The position numbers and the translations under genes were made by a program. Under the pieces are notes generated by a model. That model was not told the origin of the DNA. It worked only from the letters and a program-made list of their open reading frames with translations, and ran no database searches. From positions 1,580,001-1,644,000 of the forward strand of contig CAWZYM010000242.1 of assembly GCA_963966185.1 (NCBI GenBank): DNA of 64,000 bases, read 5' to 3'. This document shows positions 48,371-59,974 of this stretch, piece after piece (position 1 is the stretch's first letter; each line of letters opens with the position of its first letter). Source of the stretch: Rhabditoides inermis (lineage: Eukaryota; Nematoda; Chromadorea; Rhabditida; Rhabditidae).

Positions 48371-48526
48371 AGGCCCCATTATACTTTCACGCTGACGCTG
48401 ACGCGACGCTGACGCTCCCGTGCAAAAGATGCAACTATTGATTTCGTTGACGCAGCGTGATCAAATTCGATAGATGCATCTTTTGCACGGGAGCGTCAGC
48501 GTCAGCGTGAAAGTATAATGGGGCCT
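48371..48526. mobile_element. MITE-like fold-back element with TA flanks
   Basis: Left arm GGCCCCATTATACTTTCACG ... CTCCCGTGCAAAAGATGCA matches the right arm TGCATCTTTTGCACGGGAGC ... CGTGAAAGTATAATGGGGCC as an almost perfect inverted repeat of about 50 bp. The left arm has an extra 11-bp CGACGCTGACG unit. Both ends abut TA, as in Tc1/mariner-type target duplication. It lies between two divergent genes. Confidence 0.85.
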
Positions 48527-48679
48527 AATAATGAGCGCGCATTTCGTAGTGAAATTTTCAGTAGTAAAAGACATATGAAACTTGTGTTTTGCACTACGAA
48601 GTGAGCTGTGTGTGCGTTTTTGGTGTATTTGTTTTCTTTTATTTGCATATAAGGATTATATGATTATTGTGTAGGTAGT

Positions 48680-51667
48680 ATGAACGGAAACTTTGGAGGA
48701 GGCAATTCTCCACTCGATTACCCGCAATCATCGTCGTCAACGAGTGGAAACGGTAAGTTTTGTGGCGTTGCGCCGCTAGAAGCAGGATTGATTTGATATT
48801 GACAGATTGTTTTAATTCACTGGTTTATAGCGATGGAGCAGGTGAATCCCTACGCACCACCTGATGCAAACAGCATGAAGATAGTACAGGAGGCTTTAAA
48901 AAAGTTATCGCCTGAACAGCAGCATGCACTTCTTGCGGTACGTATTTACTAAACTATCTAGCAAATATGGGTGTGTTTCAGCTCGTAAAAGCGAAGGGCT
49001 CCGGGCACGACACGATCAACGCACTACAAATGTTGACGTCGATGCCGACTTCGGATCTCCCCGTTTCCGCCCAGCCTGCATCACAGGCCACTACATCCGC
49101 TACTCCTGCCGGGCCCGCTCCCATTCAGTCTCCTCCTGCTGCGAAGCGAGGAAGGAAGAAGGCAAGGGTACGTTGTTCATTAAGGAAACATGCTTGTTTG
49201 TGTTTGTCCAGACTGACGCAGAGGGCGACGGCGAGCTGTACTGTCTGTGCCGCACCGGCGCATCCCAGTTCATGATCGGGTGTGACAAGTGCGGCGAATG
49301 GTACCACGGCAACTGTATTGAGGTCAGTTCACCAATTAGAACTTGTTCATTTGATGAGGGTGTAGGTGAGCCGCTCTGAGGCGCGCAACATTGAGAACTA
49401 CTTCTGCCCGCCCTGCTGCAGTCAGGACCCCTCGCTCAAGATTGTCTACAAGAAAAAGGAGTCGGAAGGTGGGAATTCAATTATGCGTCTGCTATGGTTC
49501 ATCAGTTGACGTATGATGTGATTGCAGCTTTGGTGCGTTGTCTGGACTGTGTGGGCTGTGCCCGATTCGTGGACGCGGGCAGTTCGTGTTCTGCGTGCGA
49601 CGCGGGAGAGTGCAAGCCGCACGCCTGTATCGAGCCCCTCCCCGCATCCGCCGCCAACACACAACAACACAAGAGTCAGTCACATTGTCAGGCTGTGTTG
49701 TCGGCTTGTCGCACTGCACCGCCACGTTGCATGCTTGGTGTTGTGTTGTGAACGTGTCGGTGATTGCAGCGTCGAGTCGTGGAAGGAAGGAGAAGCACCG
49801 CGTTGTCAGCAGCTCGGATGATGACGACGCCGGTTCGTGCACTCGAAGAGCACGCATAGCATGCATGCCTTGTCCACTCGGTCATATACTCGCTCGGACT
49901 CGCTGACAGTTGTGTTGCAGTGTACCGCGACGGGCGCGACATCTCGGATCAGCTGCGATCGCGCGCGGCCGGCGGGGGTGGGGTGGTGCTCGAGAAGGGA
50001 AAGCGGGGAAGGAAGAAGGGGTGGAGGAAGGACAAGGCCGGCAGCGACGCGTCTCCCGTCAAGGAGAAGAAGAAGGAGGCCAAGAAAGACGACACACTCA
50101 TTGATCCTGTCGGTGAGTGACCGCATTACTAGCTACTCGCTTTGTTTGTTAACGAAATGTATCACAGCATTCCGCCGAGAGACTGCGAACCGCACGTACA
50201 CTCAGTTGGCACGCAGTCGTCACCCGGGGGCGGCGGAGGAGCCGAAACAGTGTCTCGGGCCCGGATGCATCTTGTCTGCCAGGATCCACTCCAAGTACTG
50301 CAGCGACGACTGCGGCAGGAAACTGGCCGAGGTGGGTGCGGCAGGGACAAGGGAGAGAGAGAGAGAGATGTGTTGCAGGTGCGCCTGCGTACTATCCTGC
50401 CTGGCCGCGTGGCTGCGTTCTGGGAGCGTCTCCCTTCCGCCGTGACCAGATCGGCCGAGCAGATGTCCGAGGCGACCGACTGGCTGCGGGGCATCGAGGA
50501 GGAACTGAACAAGATCAAGGTGTACGTCCTCGTCCTCACCAAGTGGATCGACGTGGGTCGAGTGTCGTGTGGCATGTAGACAAGACGTTTGTTGCAGACT
50601 GTTGCTGGACTGGAACCAGTGGAGGATGACGAGCCGGAGAGCGATGTCGTGAGTCGTGTACTTTTTCAAAGATCATTTACTTCAATTTTACAAGGCGTCA
50701 AAAGAGAAAGAGAAGAGGAAAAATAAATTGGTTTGTGTCTGTTGTACTCCAACCAACGGGGACGGGTGTCTTTTGAATGAATGAATGATGCGCTTCCTTT
50801 TAGATGATGGCGTGTCCGGTGTGTTCGCTGGAGTTCAACGCCCGTCAGCTACCGCGCCACGTGGAGAAGTGCTTCGTCAAAGCCGAGAAGCAGATCGTGT
50901 ACGGAACCAGCCAGCAGGTGGGAGGCGAGCGAGGAGATGAGAGACACGGACGAGTGGTTGCAGCTGCCGTTCAACCCGGAGGGCATCTTCTGCGAGACGT
51001 TTCATCCCAAGACTAAGACGTACTGCAGAAGGCTGAGAGTGATGTGCGCTGAGCATTACAAGGGAGATCTGGAGGCCAGGACCAAGGTGGGGAGATGAAG
51101 GAAGCAGGGGTGAGAGTGGGAGAATAGCATTCCGTTTCGAGGTGTGTGGCTGTCCGCGAGTGTGGTCTGACGTGCAGTCGTACACCGTGCAGGAGCTCTT
51201 CAACTACCTCGAGAAGATGGACCAGGTGTTGTTTTTCGATTCATGAACGAATACATTGTGAATTAGGTGATGGACGACGGTTTCTGTCTGCAGTCGCAGA
51301 AGAAGTGCATTCAGCATCACAGATGGATTCAGGTTAGTTGCCTTCCTCCATCTCCACTCCCTTCTACCATGTCCGGTTGCAGACGGTGCTGGGCATTCTG
51401 GACACGGAGCGCGTGAATCTGTTGACGAAACACGACGAGTTCACGGACAAGAGGCTGTGGCTGCAGCAGAACAACGCGGCCAGGGGGGACGTCGTCTCCC
51501 TGCTATGCAACCAGACGGTACGCGCAACGCATGTCTTCTCTCATTCTCATTCACATTGCATGACTCGTTTTCAGAAAACGTTCGCTCCGTCCCCTCCTAC
51601 TGATGCTGTGATGGAGGAAGTGAAGAAGGAAGACGAGGATGCCCCGGCCGAAATAGCCTCTCAGTGA
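48680..51667 (+). CDS. cfp-1: CFP1 (CXXC1) subunit of the SET1/COMPASS H3K4 methyltransferase
   Basis: Eighteen phase-consistent exons give 662 residues, from 48680-48752 to 51575-51667. Residues ~132-177 form a PHD finger (YCLCRTGASQFMIGCDKCGE, WYHGNCIEV, NYFCPPCC), which reads H3K4 methylation. Residues ~195-230 form a reduced CXXC zinc finger (CLDCVGCARF, CSACDAGECKPHAC) lacking the usual KFGG segment. Acidic (SSSDDDDA) and basic regions follow. The CFP1 C-terminal module contains QCLGPGCILSARIHSKYCSD, CPVCSLEFNARQLPRHVEKC, CETFHPKTKTYCRRLRVMC, VCGCPRVW and KKCIQHHRWIQ. It recruits SET1/COMPASS to promoters. The ATG lies 5 bp after TGTGTAG. Phosphomannomutase follows on the same strand 433 bp away, suggesting an operon. 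Confidence 0.92.
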
Positions 51668-52100
51668 ACCTCGATCTCTCCCGCCATCGTTATCATATCT
51701 GTACACTCATCCTACTGCGCGTTGTTATCTCGCCCGTGTGGCTCTCACTCTTTGATTGGGGTCTAGCCTGTCCTGTGTGTATTCATCTCTCCCCCATTGG
51801 TCACCCACTGCATTGTGTGACGTGTCATTCCATTCTATCTCTGCCCATGTGGCTCCCACATTGCGAGCATTCTATGCACTCTTCATATTTGTTATACTTT
51901 TCCGGTGTATGTTTATTTGTTGTGTTGACAGTGATTTGTGTTTGCGATACGCGGATGAAATCTGCTCTGCTACTTTCTCGTTGGTGTTTGCAAGCGGATG
52001 TGAAAGTGGTTGCGCGACCATGAAATACTTGGATTGCGAAATGTTCATTCATTCATATTGTGAGTGGATTGATGATGTGATGAGGGTGTGTGTGCCTAGG

Positions 52101-55100
52101 ATGACTCGTGCCCTTCTGGTATTCGATGTGGACGGCACTCTGACGCCTGCGAGGAGGAAGATCGAGAAGGAGATGAGACAGTTTATGGCAGATACACGGA
52201 AGAAGGTGCGTCTGGAGACTGTGGCTGGATAGTCATATCCCTGCAGGTTCCTCTGATGGTCGTGGGCGGATCGGACCTTCCCAAGATCATCGAACAGCTG
52301 AGCGAGGGCAAGGAGGACTGTGAGTAGAAGGAGAGGGGAGGAGGTGGGGGAGAGAAACCGCTTGCAGTGTTCTCGCAGTACGACTATGTCTTCTCCGAGA
52401 ACGGACTGGTGGGATTCAAGGGCAGCGAGCCTCTCCCTACCAAGGTGCGCGTCACGGCCTATCTCTATCTCTCTCTCTCATCTCTTCTCTCTCTCATCTC
52501 TTCTCTCATCTCTTCTCTCTCTCTCTCATCTCTTCTCTCTCTTCTATCTTCACTCTTCTCTCTTTCTCTCCTCTATCTCCTTTCCTCTCTTTCCCTTCCT
52601 CTCTCCCCCTTCCTCTCTCCCCATCCCTCTCCCCCTCCCCCCTCTCTCTCCCTCTTCGTTCCTCTCCCTCTCTCTCGCCCTCTCTTCCTCTCATTCTTTC
52701 TTGTAGTCCATTTCGGCGCACGTTGGTGAGGACCGTCTGCAGAAGCTGATCAACTTCGCCCTCGAGTACTTCTCCCGCATCACCCTCCCCGTCAAGAGAG
52801 GCAACTTTGTCGAGTTCAGAAAAGTAAGTGCACTTTTGTGGCGTGACTAAACTGATATTTAATTTAAAAAGCATTTGCGTAAAGAGATGAACTTTGTCTT
52901 AAAGGATGTATCCGGGCAACATTTGTTTATGCCATAGTTTTTGTTCTAAAAGATTACTTTCATAATGGCTAGAAACTCCTACTAGATCAAAAGTTTTGAA
53001 AATTTGTTTGAAACGAATTATCGCCGAAATTACAGGTTTAGTCCATATTGGAGTTAGGCTATAACTAGCTGAAAAATGAAGTTTTCAAAAATCGGTCAAC
53101 GCAGTTCCGGGGAACTCTCAAAAGCATTGCAATGACCCATTGAACACATTTTGATCTCTTTTGAAATAACAGAGATATTGCGACTTGAAAGACGTCCCAG
53201 GGACTTCGTGGCGGGACCAATTTTTATTGCCCGTAGTCATCCTTTAACCCAATGCAGCAAAAGCACATGCATAAAACGTTTACAAATACTAACACAAATT
53301 GCACCTGTCTCTCCTCTCTTTCTCTCTTCTCTCTCCTATTTCTTACTAAATCCTTACTCTCTGTTTATGCCGTTGTGGTCACTTGTTAGCAACAACAACA
53401 GACCATTTCAGTATTCGCAGGTTTGTGTTAGTATTTGTAAACGTTTTATGCATGTGCTTTTGCTGCATTGGGTTAAGACAAAGTTCATTTCTTTACGCGT
53501 ACTTTTAAATGTACTTTTTAAATTAAATATATGTGCTTTTGTTAAATTTCATAGAAATTTTTAGTATGTGCTGAATTATGACTATTCATCTAGATTATAT
53601 ATCAAGTTTCTCGACGCCAGTCGGTGTCGCGTCAACTGCGCGCTTCCTGGTTATAGTTGGCGGGGTTAAAACAATGCAAACCCGGCGCGCATTTGACGCT
53701 GGCGGCGGCGGGGCGGACTACACGCAAAGTGCAAGTTGGGAAAAGTCGGTGACGGGAAGGACACGAAACACGCTGGCTTTTCGCCTAGTGCGCACGCGGG
53801 ATCGCCCATAACTTCTTTCATAAAACAGATACAAAGATGCCGTCGACCAGTAATCTGGCCTACGGAACGGTGCGAATCTAACTAACATGATTTGGACGAG
53901 TTCACATTGTTGATAACATGACCTTTGGATATCGCTTCTTGAAAATTCTGGCGCGAGCCCTATCCTAACGAGGAGTGTCGTTAGAGCCACACCCTCGGAT
54001 CCGAACCAAATTGATAAGATACCTTAGTTAGGACCCCAAACATCGATTTATGGTGTTACTTTTTCCTACGCGCCATATACGTTTCCAGTACGAAAACGTA
54101 CAGGGCTGGTTTTTAGCTACCTCACTCCATCTTTGGCGGTCAGAGACCGAGCCGTGTGGCCTAGTGGTTAGCGGATCAGGCTGTCGGACGAGAGGCTGGG
54201 GTTCGAGTCCGCGCACACGTTTTTTGTTTTGCTAGCACTTTCTGAACTTCGCGTTTCTAGTTTATAGACAGAACACAGATAACAAATGTTCATGCTTTGT
54301 TATAACAGTTTCCAAACTAGGTTTCAGCCTATCAAGTGTTTGAAGTGTTAACGAAGTGCACTAGAACGGTATTAGAAGCCAATCACACAAACAATTGTCC
54401 AAAAATAGACTAATTTGTAGTTACAAACGAATGAAAGCACATCGCAAGAAAAAAACTTCAAGTTCACGTCCAGAAAGTGCTGGAAAAACAAAAATCGTGT
54501 GCGTGGACTCGAACCGCAGCCCCTCGTCTGACAGACTGATCCGCTAACCACTAGGCCACAACGGCTCGGTCTCTGACCGCCAGAGATGGAGTGAGGTAGC
54601 TAAAAACCAGCCCTGTACGTTTTCGCACTGGAAACGTATAGGGCGCGTAGGAAAAAGTAACACCATAAATCGATGTCTGGGGTCCTAACTAAGGTATCCT
54701 ATCAATTTGGTTCGGATCCGAGGGTGTGGCTCTAACGACACTCCTCGTAAGCCAAAAGAGAGGGCGCTGCGCGCCCTCTTTAATTTCGGGAAAGACGTAA
54801 GATAGACAGTCACAGATAGACAGTGACGCGCACCTTGGTAGGAAAAGGCTCGCTGCCCTTGAATCCCACCAGTCCGTTCTCGGCTATATGCACATTCCAT
54901 TTTGCTTTTGTCCACTAGAGTGAGGATGATTGTCTGTTCTTTGTAGGGCATGCTGAACCTGTCTCCAATCGGTCGCAGCTGTTCGCAGGAGGAGAGGGAT
55001 GCGTTCGTCGCATTCGACGCCGCCAACGGAGTGCGCGAAAAGTTCGTGCAGGCTCTGGAGAGCAACTTCGCCGACTACGGACTCTCGTTCGCCATCGGTG

Positions 55101-55426
55101 AGTGGAGGGAAGGGAGGGGAGAGGGAACGGATGTGTCAGTCTCGATTCAGGCGGCCAGATCTCGGTCGATGTGTTCCCGCACGGCTGGGACAAGACGTAT
55201 GCACTGCAGTTTGTGGAACGAGACTATGACGTCATCCACTTCTTCGGAGACAAGACGGCCAAGGTGGGAACAAGAGTTGTCTTCGTATGCCACACTGACC
55301 TTGGTGTTTGAGGGCGGCAATGACCACGCTATCTTCGAGGATGCTCGCACGGTGGGACACACTGTGTCCGGTCCGGAGGACACTCGCAAGCAAGTGGAGG
55401 AGGTGCTATCCCAGCTACCACTCTGA
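52101..55426 (+). CDS. Phosphomannomutase (PMM2 family)
   Basis: Seven exons, 52101-52205, 52247-52319, 52368-52444, 52707-52823, 54947-55097, 55151-55263, 55313-55426, give 249 residues, the usual family size. [11 protein letters not shown] (Asp9, Asp11) is the HAD-superfamily nucleophile loop. [41 protein letters not shown] (substrate phosphate site), [16 protein letters not shown] and HFFGDKT ... GGNDHAIF (metal-binding) are all present. It converts mannose-6-phosphate to mannose-1-phosphate for GDP-mannose and glycosylation in the cytosol. The acceptor CCTAG abuts the ATG, fitting a downstream operon gene after cfp-1. Intron 4 is 2.1 kb and full of inverted repeats, including an inverted copy of the end of exon 3. 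Confidence 0.94.
52448..52700. repeat. CT-rich tract in intron 3 of phosphomannomutase
   Basis: Polypyrimidine repeats (CTCTCTCATCTCTT type) filling most of the intron. Confidence 0.9.
53244..53476. repeat. Inverted repeat (hairpin) in phosphomannomutase intron 4
   Basis: TTAACCCAATGCAGCAAAAG ... AACGTTTACAAATACTAACA on the left (53244-53298) is the reverse complement of 53422-53476. A further outer pair matches 52868-52906 with about 53474-53503 (AAAGAGATGAACTTTGTCTT against AAGACAAAGTTCATTTCTTT). Confidence 0.85.
53968..54748. mobile_element. Fold-back element with tRNA-like sequences in both arms
   Basis: Outer ends ACGAGGAGTGTCGTTAGAGC and GCTCTAACGACACTCCTCGT are exact reverse complements. 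The arms stay paired for about 250-280 bp, through CGATTTATGGTGTTACTTTT, GTACAGGGCTGGTTTTTAGC and a tRNA-like segment. The loop is about 220 bp with no open frame. Confidence 0.9.
54147..54222 (+). repeat. tRNA-like segment in left arm
   Basis: GTGTGGCCTAGTGGTTAGCG (A-box) and GGGGTTCGAGTCCGCGC (B-box GGTTCGAGTCC) at tRNA-like spacing. A mirror copy lies at about 54500-54575 on the minus strand. Each could also be a slightly degenerate tRNA gene. Confidence 0.6.
54758..54782. repeat. Perfect short hairpin
   Basis: AGAGGGCGC and GCGCCCTCT separated by TGC, followed by TTTAA, just outside the fold-back element. Confidence 0.8.
54824..54883 (-). pseudogene. Inverted copy of the end of phosphomannomutase exon 3
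   Basis: Read on the minus strand this segment reproduces about 60 bp of the exon 3 end of the host gene (CCGAGAACGGACTGGTGGGA ... AGCGAGCCT...CCTACCAAGGTGCGCGTCA), including the donor site. It differs by only a few bases, for example TTT for CTC before CCTACC. It cannot be used by the plus-strand transcript. Confidence 0.85.
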
Positions 55427-56269
55427 CACCAACAGCCCACAAGCAGATACCTTGGGTATACGAGAATGTGTTTATTTGTTTTGAATATTGCAATTGTGAT
55501 GTGCAACGCGCACTGCGGGGATTAGCTGTGATTGTTCCGTGTTTGTCTTTTATGAGTAATTGATATTGTGCGAGATAAACGTTGGCAACACAATCACGGA
55601 TTTTTTTTTAAAAAATTGTAATTCGAAAACACCAAAGCAGAGAACAGACATTCACATTGTGGTACAGGTGCTATTCATCAATGCAAACGGTTGGCAACTT
55701 TTCGTTTTCTCTCCGGACATGGGATACGTGAATGCATACAAAAAGTGGCAAGCGGTTGTCGAAGGCGCGCGGCTTACCATCATCTCTTTTTGTCCATTCC
55801 CACGCTCGGTCGAAACACACTGCAATTAATAATCACGAAAATCATCAACACACTTCTTTGAAGAGATTTTTTTTCTCTAATTCAACCTTTTCCATCTTTT
55901 GACTGCATTTATCTTCCTATAGGCTCGGTTGATACATACATAGATAGCCGAGAACAACTGTCGATGGCAAAATGGAAGAAATTTCTTCCGGAATCCCGCC
56001 TCTGAGAGTGAAAATTGCGATGCGAATTATCTTGTCTGCATATTTTCGCATACGCGGTCTGGTATCAGTCGGCGTTTTTTCTCCATCCGTATGGTCCGCA
56101 TCTATCTTTCTCATGCAGACGGGTTGTGTCAGCCAGTCTCTCCCTCCTTTCTCTCAGGATAAATTGATCCGGCTGCGCAATCACGCGATATTGCGCAACC
56201 GCCGAATAAATCTGATATGTTTCGAATATTTGTCACGTTTCGTTTCATTTTAATTGATTCTAGAGGTGT
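55427..56269. other. Intergenic, no gene recognised
   Basis: Contains the 3' flank of phosphomannomutase and the upstream region of the first PGAP2-like gene. Short open frames only. Confidence 0.5.
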
Positions 56270-57717
56270 ATGGGTCTCTCGGAGAATCAGTATCGTCATG
56301 CGCACTACACGATGCGAGCGTCGACGCTTGGATGGATACTTCTCATTGTTTCCTCCATCCTCTGTCTACTCGCGGCGGCTGTGGCGAGAAGACCCCTTTC
56401 ACTGCCAGACACCAACTTCCACTCTCACCACAAACAGATGATGATGGACGAATATGGACGAGGCAATACGGTGAGCGCTGGTGACAGGCGGCCATCAAGT
56501 GTGTTCAGAGTGTGACGATGTGGGATTGGTTGGCAGTGAGGAGGCAGGGGGCGAATGCGGCGCCGCAACTGCGGGAGATGTTCAGTCGAACCAGCTACCG
56601 ATACGACTACGGCAGCACGTTCCACAACTACTGCGAGGTGGGGAGAGCGAAGTGGAAGGGGAATGAGTGTTGGCAGACCATCGGAGACGTCTCGTTCGAT
56701 GATCGCGGATGGATTTCTGTCCTGAGAGCACTCCAGCTGAACACAGGTAAGACACTCTCTGATCAAGGGAGGGATCAGGTATCACGTCATATTGTAGGAG
56801 TGAGTGTGTTTCTCCGGTCAGCTGTCTACCTCATTATTCAAGTGAAGACAATTGCTGTGCTCACCCGATCGAATCATGTGTTGAAGGCCAGCGAAGGAGG
56901 AGCCATTTTGAGGTGAGATAGATAATTGGAGAGATGATGTACACACATTGTTACCGGTTCTTCTGCTATTTGTCTCCCGCTCTACAGTTGATAGAATTTA
57001 TCTTCGCTTCTTTTATCACTGGACTCCAAAAGTGGCAAGATTCAGACAATCGTGAGTTGATTTGATGAGCAAAAGAGATAGTATTTTTGACAGTGGGTTT
57101 ATTGATGAGTGGAATGATACCTGCATTCGGAGCAACTTGCATTTGTAATATGCTCGTCTATACAATACTCGAACTTTACGATACATCTTCCAAGGAGGTA
57201 AACATTTTTTACTGCTTACCCTTGTATTCGTACTTGTTTTCTTCAGCTAACGACAAAATTTCACATCCGTTTCGTTTCTATAATTGCGTTCACTGTATCA
57301 ATACCGAATGCATACTACAACTATCTGCCATTCTATGATATGGTATTGTGCTACTCGCAAGGTAAGATATTTGAACACGATCAGAGATCAGAGCACACGA
57401 GATAAGTCGTTTCAGTTCCTCTTAACATTGCGATTTTTGAATACGTTGCAATAGTGAGCGTTGTGGTTTTCAATATTTCACAGGTTTGTCGGGTCTTCAC
57501 AATTTCCACAAATGAACTATTGAATTTTTTTTTACAGATATTTGATTTTGTGGATATGGAGATAGTGTTGGCGCCGGAAGAAGAGGATATTGAACCTATT
57601 TTGAGAACTGACGAAAAGGTTATTAAAATTACGTTCTCTAATTAATTATTTTTTTAGGTATTTATCCACGCATCTTCTCTTCTTCTTACCACAGAAACTG
57701 TCCAGCTGAAGTATTAG
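56270..57717 (+). CDS. PGAP2-like six-TM protein (Frag1/DRAM/Sfk1 family), copy 1
   Basis: Nine exons give 358 residues: 56270-56470, 56509-56746, 56798-56912, 56957-57051, 57094-57197, 57247-57361, 57416-57483, 57538-57618, 57658-57717. TM1 is LGWILLIVSSILCLLAAAVA. A luminal loop with YDYGSTFHNYCEV and WKGNECWQTIG follows. Later TMs include PALQLIEFIFASFITGLQ, SGMIPAFGATCICNMLVY and FEYVAIVSVVVFNISQIFDF. The FEY...F...IFD block matches PGAP2 and relatives, which act in GPI-anchor lipid remodelling in Golgi or plasma membranes. The tail is acidic. It aligns along its length with the next gene downstream. The exon 4 acceptor reads TTACCG instead of TTACAG, so this intron would be GT-CG as sequenced. 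The last exon could start at the later ACCACAG instead. Confidence 0.75.
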
Positions 57718-59086
57718 AATGTGGTGTTTGTAAAAACTTCTGATTTTAGAAACTTGTTTTTATTATCGAATGCATTGATTTTTGCCTGTTCTAAAGAAAT
57801 TGAGTATGATTAAATTTGTCAAGAGCTAGGCAGCTATGCTTTGTTGATGATCACTTCCTCATAGTTAGATTATCGCTTGAAAAAAGATTTTTTGCAAAAA
57901 AAACGAGAAAGAAGAAAAAAAACAGGGCGGCGGTAGCGCAGTGGAAGGGCGCGCGGCTCTCAATCGAAAGGTCGCGGGTTCGATGCCACCCGCGGCCAAA
58001 AGAAGTTCCGCTACCGCGGTGGGTTGGCGACTACCCTGACATGTTGTTAGCAGCTAGCCAGAAGACACACTGTCATCGTGTATTCTCATTGCTGGTTTTT
58101 TAGAACCATAACATCTAGTACTCTACTGCTGTCTCTCCATTGTCATGTCATTGTTCACAGACATTTTCATGTGTGACGCATCCTTGTGGTGTAATTAATT
58201 TAATTTAATTTTAAATTGATGAAGAAACTCAAGGTATTCTACTCCAAACATATAGTCACGGTTCGGATAGTGGACAGTGGCGCTCGCACTGACCGCTCCG
58301 CAAGCACGCGACGCGCCAGCTCCACTGCGAATTACCAGCAAGCGCTAGAGCGCGATAATTTCTTCACTGAAATCGCTATGCGCCCATTCACTCGCAAAGC
58401 GGCCTGTGCGCGCGCCGCTCTCTCTGTGGGGCGCGCTGTGCAACTATCCGGGCCGTGATAGTATATAGTATCAGACATCAACTCTATGTGCCTTTTGAAT
58501 TTCATGGGGCTATGCACCTTGCTTATCCGCTGTTTCTCCAGGAAAAACTGGATAATTCATTGATCTTAGTTTCGGCCTATGATTCCAATAGAAACATATA
58601 CGCGAACGCGGAAGCTGCCGTAGAATTTCTGTTTCCTATCTCTTATGATGGTCACCCACGCGCGCATTTTCTCTCTCTTTTTTATCTTCTCTCTCTCTCT
58701 CTCCACTTTATCCTCTCTATCTCTCTCTCTTTCTCTCTCTCCACTTCATTCTCTCTTTCTCTCTCTCTCTCTCTCTCCCGCCTCTCTAGCCCTCTCCCCT
58801 TGTATCCATTCATCTGTCGCAAATGCGTTCTTTCTATCGCGATTGACAAAATGTGTGAGATCCCAAGCTACGTTCGTAAAAACGTCTAGACTGATATCCG
58901 GTTCTCCATAGATGGGTGCAAGAAATATCTCGCACCGGCTGGCAATCGCCTCCCAGCATTGCACTTATCCTCCTTTCTCGCTGCGGAAAGGTACGGTATA
59001 AAAGGTACTGAGATAAGCAGTGTCGCCAGTTGTGTTGCCATTTTATCGCATGACATGAACATAATTGCAGGGTGAGAGTGTTGAGG
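57718..59086. other. Intergenic with tRNA-like repeat and CT tracts
   Basis: Contains a tRNA-like sequence near 57925 and a long CT-rich tract at 58675-58795. No supported exon before the second PGAP2-like gene. Confidence 0.5.
57928..57998 (+). repeat. tRNA-like element
   Basis: GCGGTAGCGCAGTGGAAGGG (A-box) followed by CGCGGGTTCGATGCCACCCG (B-box GGTTCGATGCC). The T-loop is longer than seven bases, so it is probably tRNA-derived and not functional. Confidence 0.55.
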
Positions 59087-59927
59087 ATGAGATTGTGTGG
59101 ATCGGAGGAGTCTCGACTGTCACATCTCATACTCCCACTCCCCCTTCTCGCATCTACCACTTTCACACTCGCGGCCGTTCTTGCCGTTATAGGCGTTCTT
59201 ACGTCCAGGTAACCTTTTCTTTGTAATTTTGCAAATTAGTAGGTATTCATTTTTGTTTCATTTGAATGATATGTTCGCAGGTACCCCCTCCCACTTCTCC
59301 ACGAGAACTTCACTCCTGCCATTCGGGTGGAAATAGCCAAGGAGTACGGTAGCGACTACAAGGTGTAATGTGTATATTGTTCATTTGTGTTGTGTGTTGC
59401 CATATTATTATCGTTGTGAGTCACCATTATTTCATGTCGATTATCTCCCGCACAGAGTATTCTGAAATTCAGTTCTCTTCTCAATTCGGATATGATCTTT
59501 TTATTCGATTAATACGACTTTTTTCAAAGGTGTACAACAGTACGCTGGACGATGTGACGTTTTCCCTGTATACCAAGAATGTAAGGATACAACGAATATA
59601 CAACAGAACAACGTATAAGGTGAGATAAAAAAAGAGAAAGAGAAATGTGACTGTCACATTTAGCACCAATACGGATCAAATCTCGATAATTGGTGCCGCA
59701 TTCCGAGAAGACAGCATATACAGAAGTGGCCGAGTATTCTGAGGACACTCCATCTGAAGATCGGTAAGAATTGAACACAAGAATGAACGACGAGAAGAAT
59801 TGGAGAGCTGCAAGTGATGCTTCGATCGGGCGTTCTTGTGATGTTCATGGTGCGAGCCTTCCTCGTTCTCTCGCGAGCTATGAACATCCTCGGACAGACA
59901 GACAAACCCAGTACCACACTCAGGTTC

Positions 59928-59974
<47 letters not shown>

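Noticed and set aside
54147..54222. Functional tRNA gene
   Set aside because: A- and B-boxes are good, but it lies in an inverted-repeat arm with a degenerate mirror copy, so a tRNA-derived repeat is more likely; a covariance-model scan would decide.
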